Notes: generated from the letters alone by a model not told the origin. A stretch of 64,000 bases of DNA from Streptomyces sp. Ag109_O5-1 (GCF_003814875.1 NZ_RKQF01000001.1:2852001-2916000), one strand, 5' to 3'. Shown: positions 17,065-26,217, counted from the first letter of the stretch. Numbers and translations are program-made.

Positions 17065-19785
17065 TCAGCCGCGCCGGACCGTGGCCAGGGTGCGCCAGCG
17101 GGTCCGGGTGACGTCCTCTCCGTCCACCCACCGCGCCCTGCCGTGGGAAGGGGCGGGCGGTTCGAGGCCCGCCATGAAGCACACCAGGTCCGGATAGTAG
17201 GCGTAGTCCGGGCCCGGGCTGAGGTCCCGCAGCCGTGCGACGGCCGCTTGGGCCTGCACCCGCTCGTCCAGGACCGCGTGGTGGAACCCGAGGGCGAGTT
17301 CGAGGGTGAGCCGGGCGGCGGTGATGCCTGCGACCCCGGCCTCGGCGCGCAGCACGTCGGCGCGGTCGGCCACCTCGGCGCCCGGGGTACCGGCGACCCG
17401 GACGAGGGCGGCGATACGTGCGGTGAGCCGGGTGGCACGCAGATCGAGGCCGGCCAGCAACTGCTGGGCCAGATCCAACTCGTCCGCGGCGGCCGCCGGG
17501 TCTGCGAAGGCCAGCACGAAGGCCCGCTGGGTCTGGGCGGTGGCGCGTTCGCCGGCCACGGCGTGCCGCTCGGCCTCGTCCCGCGCCGCCGCGTACGCCG
17601 CGGCGGCCCGCGCCATGTCGCCCTGCACCCACCAGACGTCACCGAGCACCCGGTGGTGCCGTCCGGCCCAGCCCAGGGTGGCGGCGGCGCTCAGCGCGGT
17701 CGGGAAGTCCCCGGCCAGCCGGGCCAGATGGGCGAGGCCCCGCCGGGCGGCCGGGGCGAGCCGGCCGCCGCCCTCGGCGACGGCCCGCATACCGCTGCGC
17801 GAGTCCTGCGAACGGCCCAGGTCGCGCTCGGCCTTGGCCCGGTAGTACACGGCCATGTCCCGTAACTCAGGAGGCAGCAGACCCGATTCGACGACCGCCG
17901 TGAGCCTGGCCACGGTGCGCTCCCGGTGCTCGTGCTGACGGCGGGCGAGCGTGCTCAGGGTCTCCACCAGGGCGTCGGCCGCCGTACGCAGCGGGGCCGG
18001 CGGGCCCCCGGCCGGAGCGGGCGGGGCGAGCGGCTCCCACACGGAGTCCCCGACGTAGCTCCAGGCCGCGTCGGCCAGCCAGCCGAGCCCGAGGCCGAAG
18101 TCGCGGGCGAGGCGCAGTCCCTGGCGCAGACAGTTGACGAGCCGGTCGCGGTCCCCCGCGGGAGCCGCCGCCCAGCGTTCCCCGACGGACTCGAAGGCCC
18201 GCTCGGCGGCCCGTCGCCAGTCCCGAGCCGACCAGCGGTCGTCCGCCTGGTCGTCCGCCGTTCGGATGGTGGAACGGATCACCTCGTGCAGATGGTACGG
18301 CCAGACGGCGTGCGGATCCGTGTGGACGAACGGCCGCTCGACCAGACGCAGGGCGGCCGCCTCGTAGGTCATCCCGGCGGCGCTGGCGGCCAGGGCGACG
18401 TCGAAGTTGTCGAGGAGCGAGACCGAGCGCAGCACATGCCGTTCGTCCGGTGTGAGGTCGCTGAGGGTGCGGCTGATGAGGGCCGGGAAGGCGACGTCGA
18501 AGTCAGCGGGGCGGGGGTCGCGCCCGGTACGGCGGATGGCGAGGAACCGCTGGACGGCCAGGTCGAGATGGAGCGGCAGTCCGTGCGACCGGGCGGTCAT
18601 CACCGCCCTGATCTCCGGTGCGAGGACCGGGCGGCCGTCGCGGGTCAGGCGCCGGGCCAGGTAGCCGTCGCAGTCCTCGGGCGAGAAGTCCCCGATCAGG
18701 ACCTGCCGGGCGGGCCCGTGACCGGGTCCGCTGGGCTCGGCGAGGCCCGGCCAGGCGGCGGGGCCGGTCCAGTCGAGCTGGCCGTGCAGTGCCTCCTCGG
18801 CCCACTGGAGGCGGCTGCGTCCGGTGATGACGAAGAAGGCGTTGGGCATCAGCCAGACGACCCGTTGCAGCAGCCGTTCCAGATCGCGGTGGACGCGGTC
18901 GCCGACGTCCTCGAACGTGTCGAGCAGGATCACCGGCAGCACCGCCCGGCCCGGTGGCAGCCGGGCGATCTCCCAGGCCAGCAGGTGCGCGTAGTAGGAG
19001 AGGGCGTCCAGGTCCGGCTCGGCCTCCAGCAGGTCGGCGAGCCGGGCACAGCCCGCGAGGGCGCGTACGGCGGCCCGGTGGTCGCGCAGGGCGCGGATCA
19101 GGATGCTGGAGACCTGCCCTACCACCGCGCCGACCGTGCCCGGCAGCAGCAGGGCCTGGGCGACGTCGTTGAGCGCGGACTGCATCTGCTCCGGGACCGC
19201 CTTGCCGAACCGCCGGCCGAGGCCGCCGCGGCGCAGGAACTCCTCCAGCGGCTCGCCCGGGTGGACCTGCTCCCAGTAGCGGCGCAGCGCCAGGTCGAAG
19301 GCGGGCAGCGGGCGGCCCAGTTCGGCGAGGGCGAGACGGATGGTGAGGATCACCCGTTCGAAGTCCGTGCCCGCCGAACGGGCGAGGTCGATACGGACGG
19401 GGAGGACCCGGGCGTTCACCCGGACGGGCTCGCCCCACTGGGCGGGCCGGTGCTCGGCGTGTGCGAGGGCGGCCTCGACCGTCCGGGACAGCGTGGACTT
19501 CCCGATGCCTCCGATGCCGTGGAAGACGAGGACGTTGTCGCGGGGTGCCTCCAGGTCCTCCACGTCGAAGCCGGGTGCCGCGAGGGCGCGCGCGTGCGCG
19601 GCAAGGGCGGCGGTGACGGCCGCCCACTGCTCCTGGCGGTTGGTGAAGTGTTCCTCGACCTGGATTCCCCGATCGTTCGAACCGAACAGCGCACGAAGAT
19701 CCCGTCCGCCCACGACACCCCCCGGATATACCAGAAGGTTAGGTAAAGGCGCGCAGGGTGACCATTGCGGAATCAGCCATTCCAT
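17065..19785 (-). CDS. STAND-type NTPase with helical repeat C-terminus
   Basis: About 906 residues. A P-loop NTPase domain shows Walker A FHGIGGIGKST (about 88-98), Walker B VLPVILLDTFED and sensor FVITGRSRLQW. Winged-helix-like and helical segments follow, then a TPR-like C-terminal half (about 600-870). This is the signal-transducing ATPase layout in which repeats sense a ligand. No known effector domain is obvious at either end. The ATG at 19785 has a weak ribosome site; GTG 19713, preceded by a G-rich stretch, may be the real start (882 residues). It is divergent from the small gene at 19924. Confidence 0.75.
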   Translation of the reverse strand: MEWLIPQWSPCAPLPNLLVYPGGVVGGRDLRALFGSNDRGIQVEEHFTNRQEQWAAVTAALAAHARALAAPGFDVEDLEAPRDNVLVFHGIGGIGKSTLSRTVEAALAHAEHRPAQWGEPVRVNARVLPVRIDLARSAGTDFERVILTIRLALAELGRPLPAFDLALRRYWEQVHPGEPLEEFLRRGGLGRRFGKAVPEQMQSALNDVAQALLLPGTVGAVVGQVSSILIRALRDHRAAVRALAGCARLADLLEAEPDLDALSYYAHLLAWEIARLPPGRAVLPVILLDTFEDVGDRVHRDLERLLQRVVWLMPNAFFVITGRSRLQWAEEALHGQLDWTGPAAWPGLAEPSGPGHGPARQVLIGDFSPEDCDGYLARRLTRDGRPVLAPEIRAVMTARSHGLPLHLDLAVQRFLAIRRTGRDPRPADFDVAFPALISRTLSDLTPDERHVLRSVSLLDNFDVALAASAAGMTYEAAALRLVERPFVHTDPHAVWPYHLHEVIRSTIRTADDQADDRWSARDWRRAAERAFESVGERWAAAPAGDRDRLVNCLRQGLRLARDFGLGLGWLADAAWSYVGDSVWEPLAPPAPAGGPPAPLRTAADALVETLSTLARRQHEHRERTVARLTAVVESGLLPPELRDMAVYYRAKAERDLGRSQDSRSGMRAVAEGGGRLAPAARRGLAHLARLAGDFPTALSAAATLGWAGRHHRVLGDVWWVQGDMARAAAAYAAARDEAERHAVAGERATAQTQRAFVLAFADPAAAADELDLAQQLLAGLDLRATRLTARIAALVRVAGTPGAEVADRADVLRAEAGVAGITAARLTLELALGFHHAVLDERVQAQAAVARLRDLSPGPDYAYYPDLVCFMAGLEPPAPSHGRARWVDGEDVTRTRWRTLATVRRG

Positions 19786-19923
19786 GAGAATCCCGCGTGT
19801 TCCCGAAGGTCTACGAGTGTCCCTCGCGATCCATGCCCCCTAAGCTGGGCAACCACGGAACGGGGGCGCAGCACAGGCCTCTCCATGCCCCGGCTCCCCC
19901 ACCTTCGGACAGGGAGAGAAACG

Positions 19924-20391
19924 GTGTGGTCGACCACCAGGCATGCGGGCCGGCAGTTCGGCGGGAGTGACGCCGAGCGAAGTCCCACGCCGTTCCGTCA
20001 TCTGTGGAACGCCGCATTCGGAACGCTGCGGAAACGCCGGACCGCGGAGGTCGGGAAAGCGGACGTCCATAGAACGGCCCTGTCGTCCGATGCGGAAATC
20101 CGGCAGCGCACGGCCGTGAACGATACCTACAACCCCGACGCCCTCGGGCATGCGGCGGCCCTGGAATGCGTACGACTGGTCATCGCCTGGTACAACAGGG
20201 CGATCCATCTCGAAAGATACGCCCTGCCGCCCGACCCCATGCGGCTGGGCGAGCTGTTGACGGAACGCCAGAAGTGCCTGGCCGAACGGAAATACCTCGA
20301 CGAGGCCACCCCTGAGCAGGCCGACCGCATGGCACAGGACTACAGCGCTCTGTTCCGGGAGCTGACCCGCCGGAATCCGGAACTCAGTTGA
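19924..20391 (+). CDS. Small helical protein convergent with a zeta-like kinase
   Basis: The 155-residue product has a basic, poorly structured first 60 residues and a predicted helical segment (about 67-152) including AAALECVRLVIAWYNRAIHL and RMAQDYSALFRELTRR. GTG 19924 is chosen for the GGGAGAG about 5 nt upstream. Its 3' end overlaps the zeta-like gene by 8 bp on the opposite strand. The helical part has roughly the size of an epsilon antitoxin, but similarity is not visible by eye. I do not recognise the family. Confidence 0.7.
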   Translation: MWSTTRHAGRQFGGSDAERSPTPFRHLWNAAFGTLRKRRTAEVGKADVHRTALSSDAEIRQRTAVNDTYNPDALGHAAALECVRLVIAWYNRAIHLERYALPPDPMRLGELLTERQKCLAERKYLDEATPEQADRMAQDYSALFRELTRRNPELS

Positions 20392-21220
20392 CCGATGTGA
20401 TCAGCGGTGCGGCCAGTCCGGCGATCTCGCGCCACTCCTCGGCGTACTGGGGCAGCTGCCGGTGCAGCAGTCCCTGGTTCGCGACGAAACGCGCCGCCTC
20501 CTCGGTGCTGTAAGGCCGCCGCCACTCGCCCTCCATGGTCGCGACGGCCCCGCCCGCCGGCCGCCCCGCGTCGCCGCGCTCGCTGCGGTGGAGCACCGTA
20601 CCGTCGCGTCGTACCACCCGGAGTGCGTGCACCGCCGACTCCCGCTCAACCGCCGCCACGACCTCGGGGAGCGCCTCGAAGCACGCATCGTGCCCGGCGG
20701 TCTCGGTGAACCGGGCATGCGTCGGATTCTTGCGGAGCACCCGCGCATAGCGCAGCCCGATGCCCTGCCGGCTGTCCGCCTCGCGTACGGCGAGCACCAC
20801 GAGTTCCACCCGGTAGTGCGCGGCACGGAAAGCGGCGACCTCCCCGAGGAAACACCGGATGGGGAACCTCGGGCTGATCTCGATCACGAGATGGCCCGCC
20901 ATCTCGCGTATCCCGGCGACCACCCGCGCCTGCCACTCCTGGTAGACGGACCGGACCAGGGTGCCGGCGGTGCGCGGATTGTCCTTCAGGGCCGGCAGAT
21001 AACGGGGATCGTTGATCTTGAAGTCGTCGCCCGAGATCCGCGTCGCCTTCTCCAGGCCGTCCGACACCAGGTGGCGGTTCTCGGATTTCCCGGCCCCGGG
21101 CTGCCCCATGACATAGACCACGACGGGAGCCGCCTGCGACACGACGTGTTCGTAACAGGGCCAGATGAGTTGGGTGAAAATCCACTCTCTGTCGTCCTGC
21201 GACAGATCGTCGAGAGTCAA
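20384..21220 (-). CDS. Zeta-toxin-family P-loop kinase
   Basis: The 278-residue protein has Walker A MGQPGAGKS (about 38-46), ISGDDFK (acidic catalytic pair about 65-66) and the PRYLPAL region seen in zeta toxins, which phosphorylate UDP-N-acetylglucosamine and poison wall synthesis. Free-standing actinobacterial relatives may act on other substrates. The frame opens at TTG 21220 with only a weak ribosome site, so the start is uncertain. No classical epsilon antitoxin gene lies upstream; the only close partner is the convergent small gene. Confidence 0.8.
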   Translation of the reverse strand: MTLDDLSQDDREWIFTQLIWPCYEHVVSQAAPVVVYVMGQPGAGKSENRHLVSDGLEKATRISGDDFKINDPRYLPALKDNPRTAGTLVRSVYQEWQARVVAGIREMAGHLVIEISPRFPIRCFLGEVAAFRAAHYRVELVVLAVREADSRQGIGLRYARVLRKNPTHARFTETAGHDACFEALPEVVAAVERESAVHALRVVRRDGTVLHRSERGDAGRPAGGAVATMEGEWRRPYSTEEAARFVANQGLLHRQLPQYAEEWREIAGLAAPLITSVN

Positions 21221-21603
21221 GGGCGTCCCGATCTGTGACTCATGGGCGGAGCGGCGAGGCGCACCATCAGGCTATCCGTCTTTCACCTGATCCCCAGCAG
21301 CCTCAGGAACATCTTGCGATGCGCACAGCCAGGACCGCAATGGTTGTCGTGAGTCATTCGCATACGGAACATCGACGCGCACTACCCGAGCGAGTGAACA
21401 AGAATCACCATTTCCGCTCGGAAAGCGAATTGAGTGTGTCTCAGATCGCTTCCACCAGCGCGCGACCGCCCGGCTGCGGCTCGGTTCCGGCCCGGTACCT
21501 GGGACTCCGTCCGGTGCCCACTGTGCGGAACCTGTGAGTTCCCTGATTCTCATTCTTCGCTCAGTGAAGCCTCACGACCGCCCCAGACAGGGGTCCGATC
21601 GTC
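21221..21603. other. Divergent intergenic region, zeta kinase / GT2
   Basis: About 380 bases, AT-richer than the genes around it, with no frame of good codon bias. It should contain promoters for both flanking genes. No operator, riboswitch or small RNA was recognised. Confidence 0.5.
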
Positions 21604-22492
21604 ATGGTCATGAACGAAACGAACGCGGGAGGCGTCCGGCGACGGTCGGTCGAGATCGTGGTGCCGGTCTACAACGAGGCACACGTCCTCGCCGACAGCA
21701 TCGGCCGTCTCCACTCATACCTCGAAGAGTCCTTCCCGTTCCCGTTCCGCATCACGATCGCGGACAACGCGAGCACGGACGCCACCTGGACGGTGGCGAC
21801 CGGCCTGACCCTGCGCCTGCCGCACGTGCACGCACGGCGGCTGGAGCGGAAGGGCCGGGGCCGCGCCCTGAAGCACGTGTGGAGCCGCTCCACCGCGGAC
21901 GTCGTCGCCTATATGGACGTCGACCTCTCGACGGGTCTCGAAGGCTTCCTGCCCCTGGTCGCGCCTCTCCTGTCCGGGCACAGCGACCTCGCCATCGGCA
22001 GCCGGCTGCACCGGCAGTCGGCCGTGGTGCGCGGCCCGAAGCGGGAGTTCATCTCACGCTCCTACAACCTGCTCCTCAAGGCAGGGCTCGGGGCCCTCCC
22101 CCACTCTCGGCTGCGCTCGAGCGGGGGGGACCCCCACCTCGGACGCGCAGTGCGGCTTCAAGGCCGTGCGCACCGAGGTCTTCCGCGCCCTCGCCCCGCA
22201 CATCGAGGACACCGCCTGGTTCTTCGACACCGAACTGCTCGTGCTCTCCCAGCGCAACGGGCTGCGCGTCCACGAGGTCCCGGTCGACTGGGTCGACGAC
22301 CCCGACAGCCGGGTCGACATCGTCCACACGGCCGTCGACGACCTCAAGGGCATCGGCCGCATGTTCCGGGCCACCGTCACCGGCCGCACCCGCATCAACG
22401 CCGTACCCCGCCGCACCACCGTCCCCCAGAACGTCACGGCCCTGCCCACCGCGGCAGCCACCGCCGTCGAGCCCATGGAGTACGCGTCATGA
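21604..22492 (+). pseudogene. GT2 family glycosyltransferase, frameshifted by a repeat insertion
   Basis: The first part (21604-22095) encodes a GT2 domain: EIVVPVYNEAHVLADSI, ADNASTDATW and the AYMDVDLSTGLEGFLPLV metal-binding region. Homology resumes in another frame from about 22139 (SDAQCGFKAVRTEVFRAL, then AWFFDTELLVL) and ends at TGA 22490-22492. Between them 43 bases of palindromic repeat stand where about 6 coding bases are expected, a net shift of one. An intact gene would encode roughly a 280-residue polyprenyl-phosphate sugar transferase coupled (ATGA) to the GT39 gene, as in Bacillus ykcC-ykcB. Confidence 0.8.
22096..22138. repeat. Palindromic repeat inserted in the GT2 gene
   Basis: The segment runs CTCCCCCACTCTCGG, then GCTCGAGCGGGGGG and ACCCCCA. 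Its reverse complement resembles the 23716-23760 element in the next gene and shares the GGGGG-AGG/CCCCC arms of the intergenic copies. It causes the GT2 frameshift. Confidence 0.75.
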
Positions 22493-24693
22493 CGACCCTC
22501 GCCCCGCCGCCCGCCCCGGCCCAGGAAGGCCGGCACCGGGCCGGCGCCCCGCCGGTCTCCCGCGCCAGAAGGCTGTTCATGGGCGCCCCCGAGGACCCGC
22601 GCTGGGCCCGCCCGGCCCTGTGGGCGATCCTGCTCCTGGCCACCGCCCTGTACGCCTGGAACCTCTCCTCCCTCACCGGCAACACCTTCTACGACGCGGC
22701 GGTCTACTCCGGCACCAAGAGCTGGAAGGCGTTCTTCTTCGGCGCCCTGGACTCCGGCAGCTTCATCACCGTGGACAAGCCCCCCTTCGCACTGTGGGTG
22801 ATGGGCCTGTCCGCCCGCGCCTTCGGCTACGGCACCTGGCAGTTGATGCTGCCGATGGTGGCCGTCGGTACCGGCTCGGTCGCCCTGCTGTACCGCCTCG
22901 TCAAGCGGGACTTCGGGGTCGTCGCGGGCACGATCGCCGCGCTGGTGCTGACGCTCACGCCCATCACGGTCGCCATCAACCGGGACACCAACCCCGACCC
23001 GATCCTGGTCTTCCTGATGCTGCTCGGCGCGGCCGCGCTGCTGAAGGCCGTGCGCACGGGCAGGTTGCTGCCGCTGGTCTGGTCGGCGGTCGCGATCGGG
23101 TTCGCGTTCAACACCAAGATGATGCAGGCGTACGTCGTGCTGCCCGCGTTCTTCCTGGTCTACCTGTGGGCCACGGACCTGTCGCTGGGCAGGCGCATCC
23201 GCAACCTCGCCGTCGGCACGGCCGCCCTCGTCGTGAGCAGTGCCTGGTGGATGGTGGTCGTCGACCTGATCCCGGCCTCCTCGCGGCCCTACATCGGCGG
23301 CTCCACCGACAACACCGTGTGGGACCTGGTCATCGGCTACAACGGCTTCGGCCGGATCTTCGGTGCGAGTTCCTCGGTGGGCTCGGCCGGCAACGGCGCC
23401 AGCTTCGGCGGCAGCGCGGGCCTGTACCGGATGTTCAACGACATCATGGGCGGCCAGATCTCCTGGCTGATCCCGTTCGCCGCGATCGCCCTCGCCGGCG
23501 GACTGGTGCTGCGCGGCCGGGCGCCGCGCACCGACGCCAGGCGGGCCGCGCTGATGCTGTGGGGCGGCTGGTTCGTCCTGCACTTCCTGACCTTCTCCCT
23601 TGCCGAGGGCACCTTCCACCCGTACTACGTCACCGCCATGGCGCCGGGGATCGCCGCCCTGGCCGGCGCGGGCGGGGTCATGCTGTACAAGGCCTTCCGG
23701 GAAGGCTCCGCCGCCATGGGGGTCCCCCCGCGCGAGCGTATTCGAGCGTGCGGGAGGAGCTGGGCGCTCCCGGCGGCCGTCGCGGCCAGCACGGTCTGGG
23801 CGGTCGTCCTGCTCCAGCGGGTCTCCGGCTCCGGCACGGTGTACACGGTCGCCGAGGTGGTGACCGGTCTGGCCGGTGCGCTCGCGGTGACCGGGCTGCT
23901 GGTCGGGCGGTTCATGAAGCGGCAGAAGCTGATGGGCTTCGCGGCGCTGGCGGCGATCGTCGCCCTGCTGGCCGGCCCGGCCGCCTACTCCGTCTCGGCG
24001 GCCACGACCGCGAGCACCAACGGCACCAACCCGACGGCCGGGCCCAGCACCGGCGGCGGCATGGGCGGTATGGGCGGCGGCGGCCAGCGCCCGAGCGGCA
24101 GCGCGCCGAACGGGACCAAGAGCGGCAGCGGGAGCGCCCCGAGCGGCGGCTTCCCCGGCGGCTCCAGCTCCAGCTCCAGCGGTCAGTCGATGGGCCAGCC
24201 GCCGTCCGGCACCAGTTCCCCCTCGTCCGGCAAGTCCACGAGCGACGCCGGTCAGATGGGCGGAGGCGGCGGCATGGGCGGCGGTTCCCAGGTCACCTCC
24301 GAGATGATCACGTACCTCAAGAAGCACCAGGACGGCGCCACCTGGCTGGTTGCCGTGGCCACCGACCAGACGGCCTCCTCGATCATCCTGGAGTCCGGCC
24401 GGCCCGTCATCTCCATGGGCGGCTGGTCCGGCAGCGACAACGCGATGACCCTCGCCAAGCTCAAGAGCCTGGTGAAGGCCGGCAAGCTGCACTACATCAT
24501 CGTCAGCAGCGACGGCGGCCAGGGCACCAACTCGGAGATCGCCGCCTGGGTCAAGAAGCACGGCACGGCGGTCAAGTCCTCGGCATACAGCAGCAGTTCG
24601 AGCTCGTCGACCTCGACGTCATCGACCTCGACCTCGGCCTCGGCCTCGACCAGCAGCGGCCTGTACCGCCTGGACGCCTCCGACGTCAGCTGA
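22489..24693 (+). CDS. GT39 family membrane glycosyltransferase (YkcB-like)
   Basis: The 734-residue protein has a short cytoplasmic N-terminus and about ten to twelve membrane helices (about 45-510). Its first loop carries YDAAVYSGTKSWKAFFFG and ITVDKPPFALWVMGL, typical of ArnT/PMT-like enzymes that use polyprenyl-phosphate sugars. A Gly/Ser-rich linker (about 520-600) follows, then a soluble domain (EMITYLKKHQDGATWLVAVA, IIVSSDGG) and a Ser/Thr tail. ATG 22489 overlaps the GT2 stop. Residues 410-424 derive from a palindromic repeat inserted in frame. Because of the upstream frameshift, this gene is also open in frame with the GT2 N-terminal half. Confidence 0.85.
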   Translation: MTTLAPPPAPAQEGRHRAGAPPVSRARRLFMGAPEDPRWARPALWAILLLATALYAWNLSSLTGNTFYDAAVYSGTKSWKAFFFGALDSGSFITVDKPPFALWVMGLSARAFGYGTWQLMLPMVAVGTGSVALLYRLVKRDFGVVAGTIAALVLTLTPITVAINRDTNPDPILVFLMLLGAAALLKAVRTGRLLPLVWSAVAIGFAFNTKMMQAYVVLPAFFLVYLWATDLSLGRRIRNLAVGTAALVVSSAWWMVVVDLIPASSRPYIGGSTDNTVWDLVIGYNGFGRIFGASSSVGSAGNGASFGGSAGLYRMFNDIMGGQISWLIPFAAIALAGGLVLRGRAPRTDARRAALMLWGGWFVLHFLTFSLAEGTFHPYYVTAMAPGIAALAGAGGVMLYKAFREGSAAMGVPPRERIRACGRSWALPAAVAASTVWAVVLLQRVSGSGTVYTVAEVVTGLAGALAVTGLLVGRFMKRQKLMGFAALAAIVALLAGPAAYSVSAATTASTNGTNPTAGPSTGGGMGGMGGGGQRPSGSAPNGTKSGSGSAPSGGFPGGSSSSSSGQSMGQPPSGTSSPSSGKSTSDAGQMGGGGGMGGGSQVTSEMITYLKKHQDGATWLVAVATDQTASSIILESGRPVISMGGWSGSDNAMTLAKLKSLVKAGKLHYIIVSSDGGQGTNSEIAAWVKKHGTAVKSSAYSSSSSSSTSTSSTSTSASASTSSGLYRLDASDVS
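23716..23760. repeat. Palindromic repeat inserted in frame in the GT39 gene
   Basis: ATGGGGGTCCCCCCGCGCGA followed by a GAGCG/CGAGCG pair and GCGGGAGGAGC is the inverted counterpart of the element at 22096-22138. It keeps the frame and encodes MGVPPRERIRACGRS in a loop between membrane helices. Confidence 0.7.
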
Positions 24694-24707
24694 TCCCCGT
24701 CCCGAAC

Positions 24708-24742
24708 GAGAAGGCGGGCCGCCAGGAGCGGCCCGCCTTCTC
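24708..24742. terminator. Bidirectional terminator between GT39 and apbE
   Basis: A perfect 15-bp stem (24708-24722 with 24728-24742) closes a 5-nt loop. It sits in the 63-bp gap between convergent genes and can serve both. Confidence 0.85.
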
Positions 24743-24756
24743 ATGCGTTTGCGAGG

Positions 24757-25479
24757 TCACGCGGCGACCGGCAACCCCGCCGTCCGCAGTACGGCCCGCT
24801 CCGCGTCCACCACGAACACCTCGCAGCCCGGGCGGGCCGCCGCCCATGCGGCGCCCTCCGTGCCCATCGCGAAGGCGGCCGTCGCCGCGGAGTCTGCCTC
24901 CGTCAGGGTCGGGGCGACGACGGTGACGCTGAGCAGGCCGGTCGCCGGGCGGCCGGTGCGGCCGTCGACGATGTGGTCCCCCCGCTCGTAGCGGCCGGAG
25001 GTCGCGACCGCCCCGTCCGTGATCTCCAGCACCAGGCACAGCTGATCGGCCTGTTCGGGGTGGCGTACCCCCACCCGCCAGGGTCCGCCGGCCACGACCA
25101 CGTCGCCCCCGGCGTTCAGGCAGAACCGCTTCGCCCCGGCCGCCGACAGCAGTTCCGCCGCCCGCTGCACCGACCAGCCCTTGACCACCGCGCACGGATC
25201 GAGCCCCCGGCCCGGCAGCCGTACGTCGAACGCGCCACCGGTCGCCAGCCGGTACTCCTCGCACAGCGCGAGCACCTCGGTGAGGTCCGGGCTCAGCTCG
25301 GACTCGGAGAGTTCACCCCGGTCCAGCCGGGAGACCTCGCTGTCCGGCCGGAAGGGGCTGAACCGCTCGTCCACCTCACGCAGCCATGCGAAGGCGGTGT
25401 CCGCGGCCTCCTCGAAGTCCCCCTCGTCGTCGATACGGAGCGAGACCGGGAAGCCCATGACGTGTTCGACTCGGTGCAT
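24757..25479 (-). CDS. apbE: FAD:protein FMN transferase (ApbE family)
   Basis: The 240-residue protein has the ApbE features HVMGFPVSLR, ERFSPFRPDSEVSRL, GGAFDVRLPG, KGWSVQRAAELL, LNAGGDVVVAGG and HIVDGRTGRPATGL, and the LTEADSAATAAFAMG metal site. ApbE uses FAD to attach FMN covalently to a Thr in SGAT-type motifs. Its evident substrate is the adjacent FMN-binding protein, whose stop is 2 nt upstream of this start. There is no signal peptide, so it is either cytoplasmic or exported by an unusual route. Confidence 0.92.
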   Translation of the reverse strand: MHRVEHVMGFPVSLRIDDEGDFEEAADTAFAWLREVDERFSPFRPDSEVSRLDRGELSESELSPDLTEVLALCEEYRLATGGAFDVRLPGRGLDPCAVVKGWSVQRAAELLSAAGAKRFCLNAGGDVVVAGGPWRVGVRHPEQADQLCLVLEITDGAVATSGRYERGDHIVDGRTGRPATGLLSVTVVAPTLTEADSAATAAFAMGTEGAAWAAARPGCEVFVVDAERAVLRTAGLPVAA

Positions 25480-25481
25480 GA

Positions 25482-26207
25482 TCAGCCCTTCGCGTCGATC
25501 GCGGCCTGGAGGGACTCCTTGTAGCCGTCACTGGTGATCGTCGCGCCGGACACGGTGTCGATGTCCGCGCTCTGTGCCTTCAGTGTCGCAGCGATGAGCA
25601 CGGGCACGGCGGCCGTGGTCTGCGGGTGGTCCGGCTGCTGGAGCATCTTCACCGCGGTGATCTTGTCACCGGAGAAGGTCACCTGGACCTGGACACGGCC
25701 CTTGTCGGTGTTCACCGTCGAACCGGCGACCACCTTCGAGGCGGCGGAAGCCGAGGCAGAAGCCGAGGCAGAAGCCGAGGCAGAAGCAGAAGGTGACGCG
25801 GACGCCGACTTCGCGTTGTTGTCCATCGCCGCCTGGAGCGACTTCTTGTACGCATCGCTGGTGATCGTCGCACCCGACACCGTGTCGATGTCCGCGCTCT
25901 GCGCCTTCAGCGTCTCCGAGATCAGCACCGGCACGGCGGCCGTCGTCTGCGGGTGGTTCGGCTGCTGGAGCATCTTCACCGCGGTGATCTTGTCACCGGA
26001 GAAGGTCACCTGGACCTGGACGGGACCCTTGTCCGTGGTGATGGTCGTGCCCTTGACGACCGTGCCCGAGGCGGCGGTCGTGGAGGCGGAGGGGGTCGTG
26101 GCCGGCTCGGCCGTGGAGGACGTCGTACCGCCGATCGACGGCTCGTAGCGCCAGACGGGGATGAGGCCCGCGATGCTCAGGGCGACGACAGGTATGGCTC
26201 GCTTCAC
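25482..26207 (-). CDS. Exported protein with two tandem FMN-binding domains
   Basis: The 241-residue protein has an N-terminal membrane or signal segment (about 3-18), a Ser/Thr linker, FMN-binding domain 1 (about 48-130), an Ala-Ser repeat linker, and domain 2 (about 155-240). Each domain ends with DTVSGATITSD, the site where ApbE attaches FMN to Thr. The domains are almost identical, pointing to a recent internal duplication. It starts at GTG 26205-26207, 10 nt after the reductase gene. It is likely the extracytoplasmic electron acceptor of this module. Confidence 0.9.
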   Translation of the reverse strand: MKRAIPVVALSIAGLIPVWRYEPSIGGTTSSTAEPATTPSASTTAASGTVVKGTTITTDKGPVQVQVTFSGDKITAVKMLQQPNHPQTTAAVPVLISETLKAQSADIDTVSGATITSDAYKKSLQAAMDNNAKSASASPSASASASASASASASAASKVVAGSTVNTDKGRVQVQVTFSGDKITAVKMLQQPDHPQTTAAVPVLIAATLKAQSADIDTVSGATITSDGYKESLQAAIDAKG

Positions 26208-26217
26208 GGTGTCTCTC

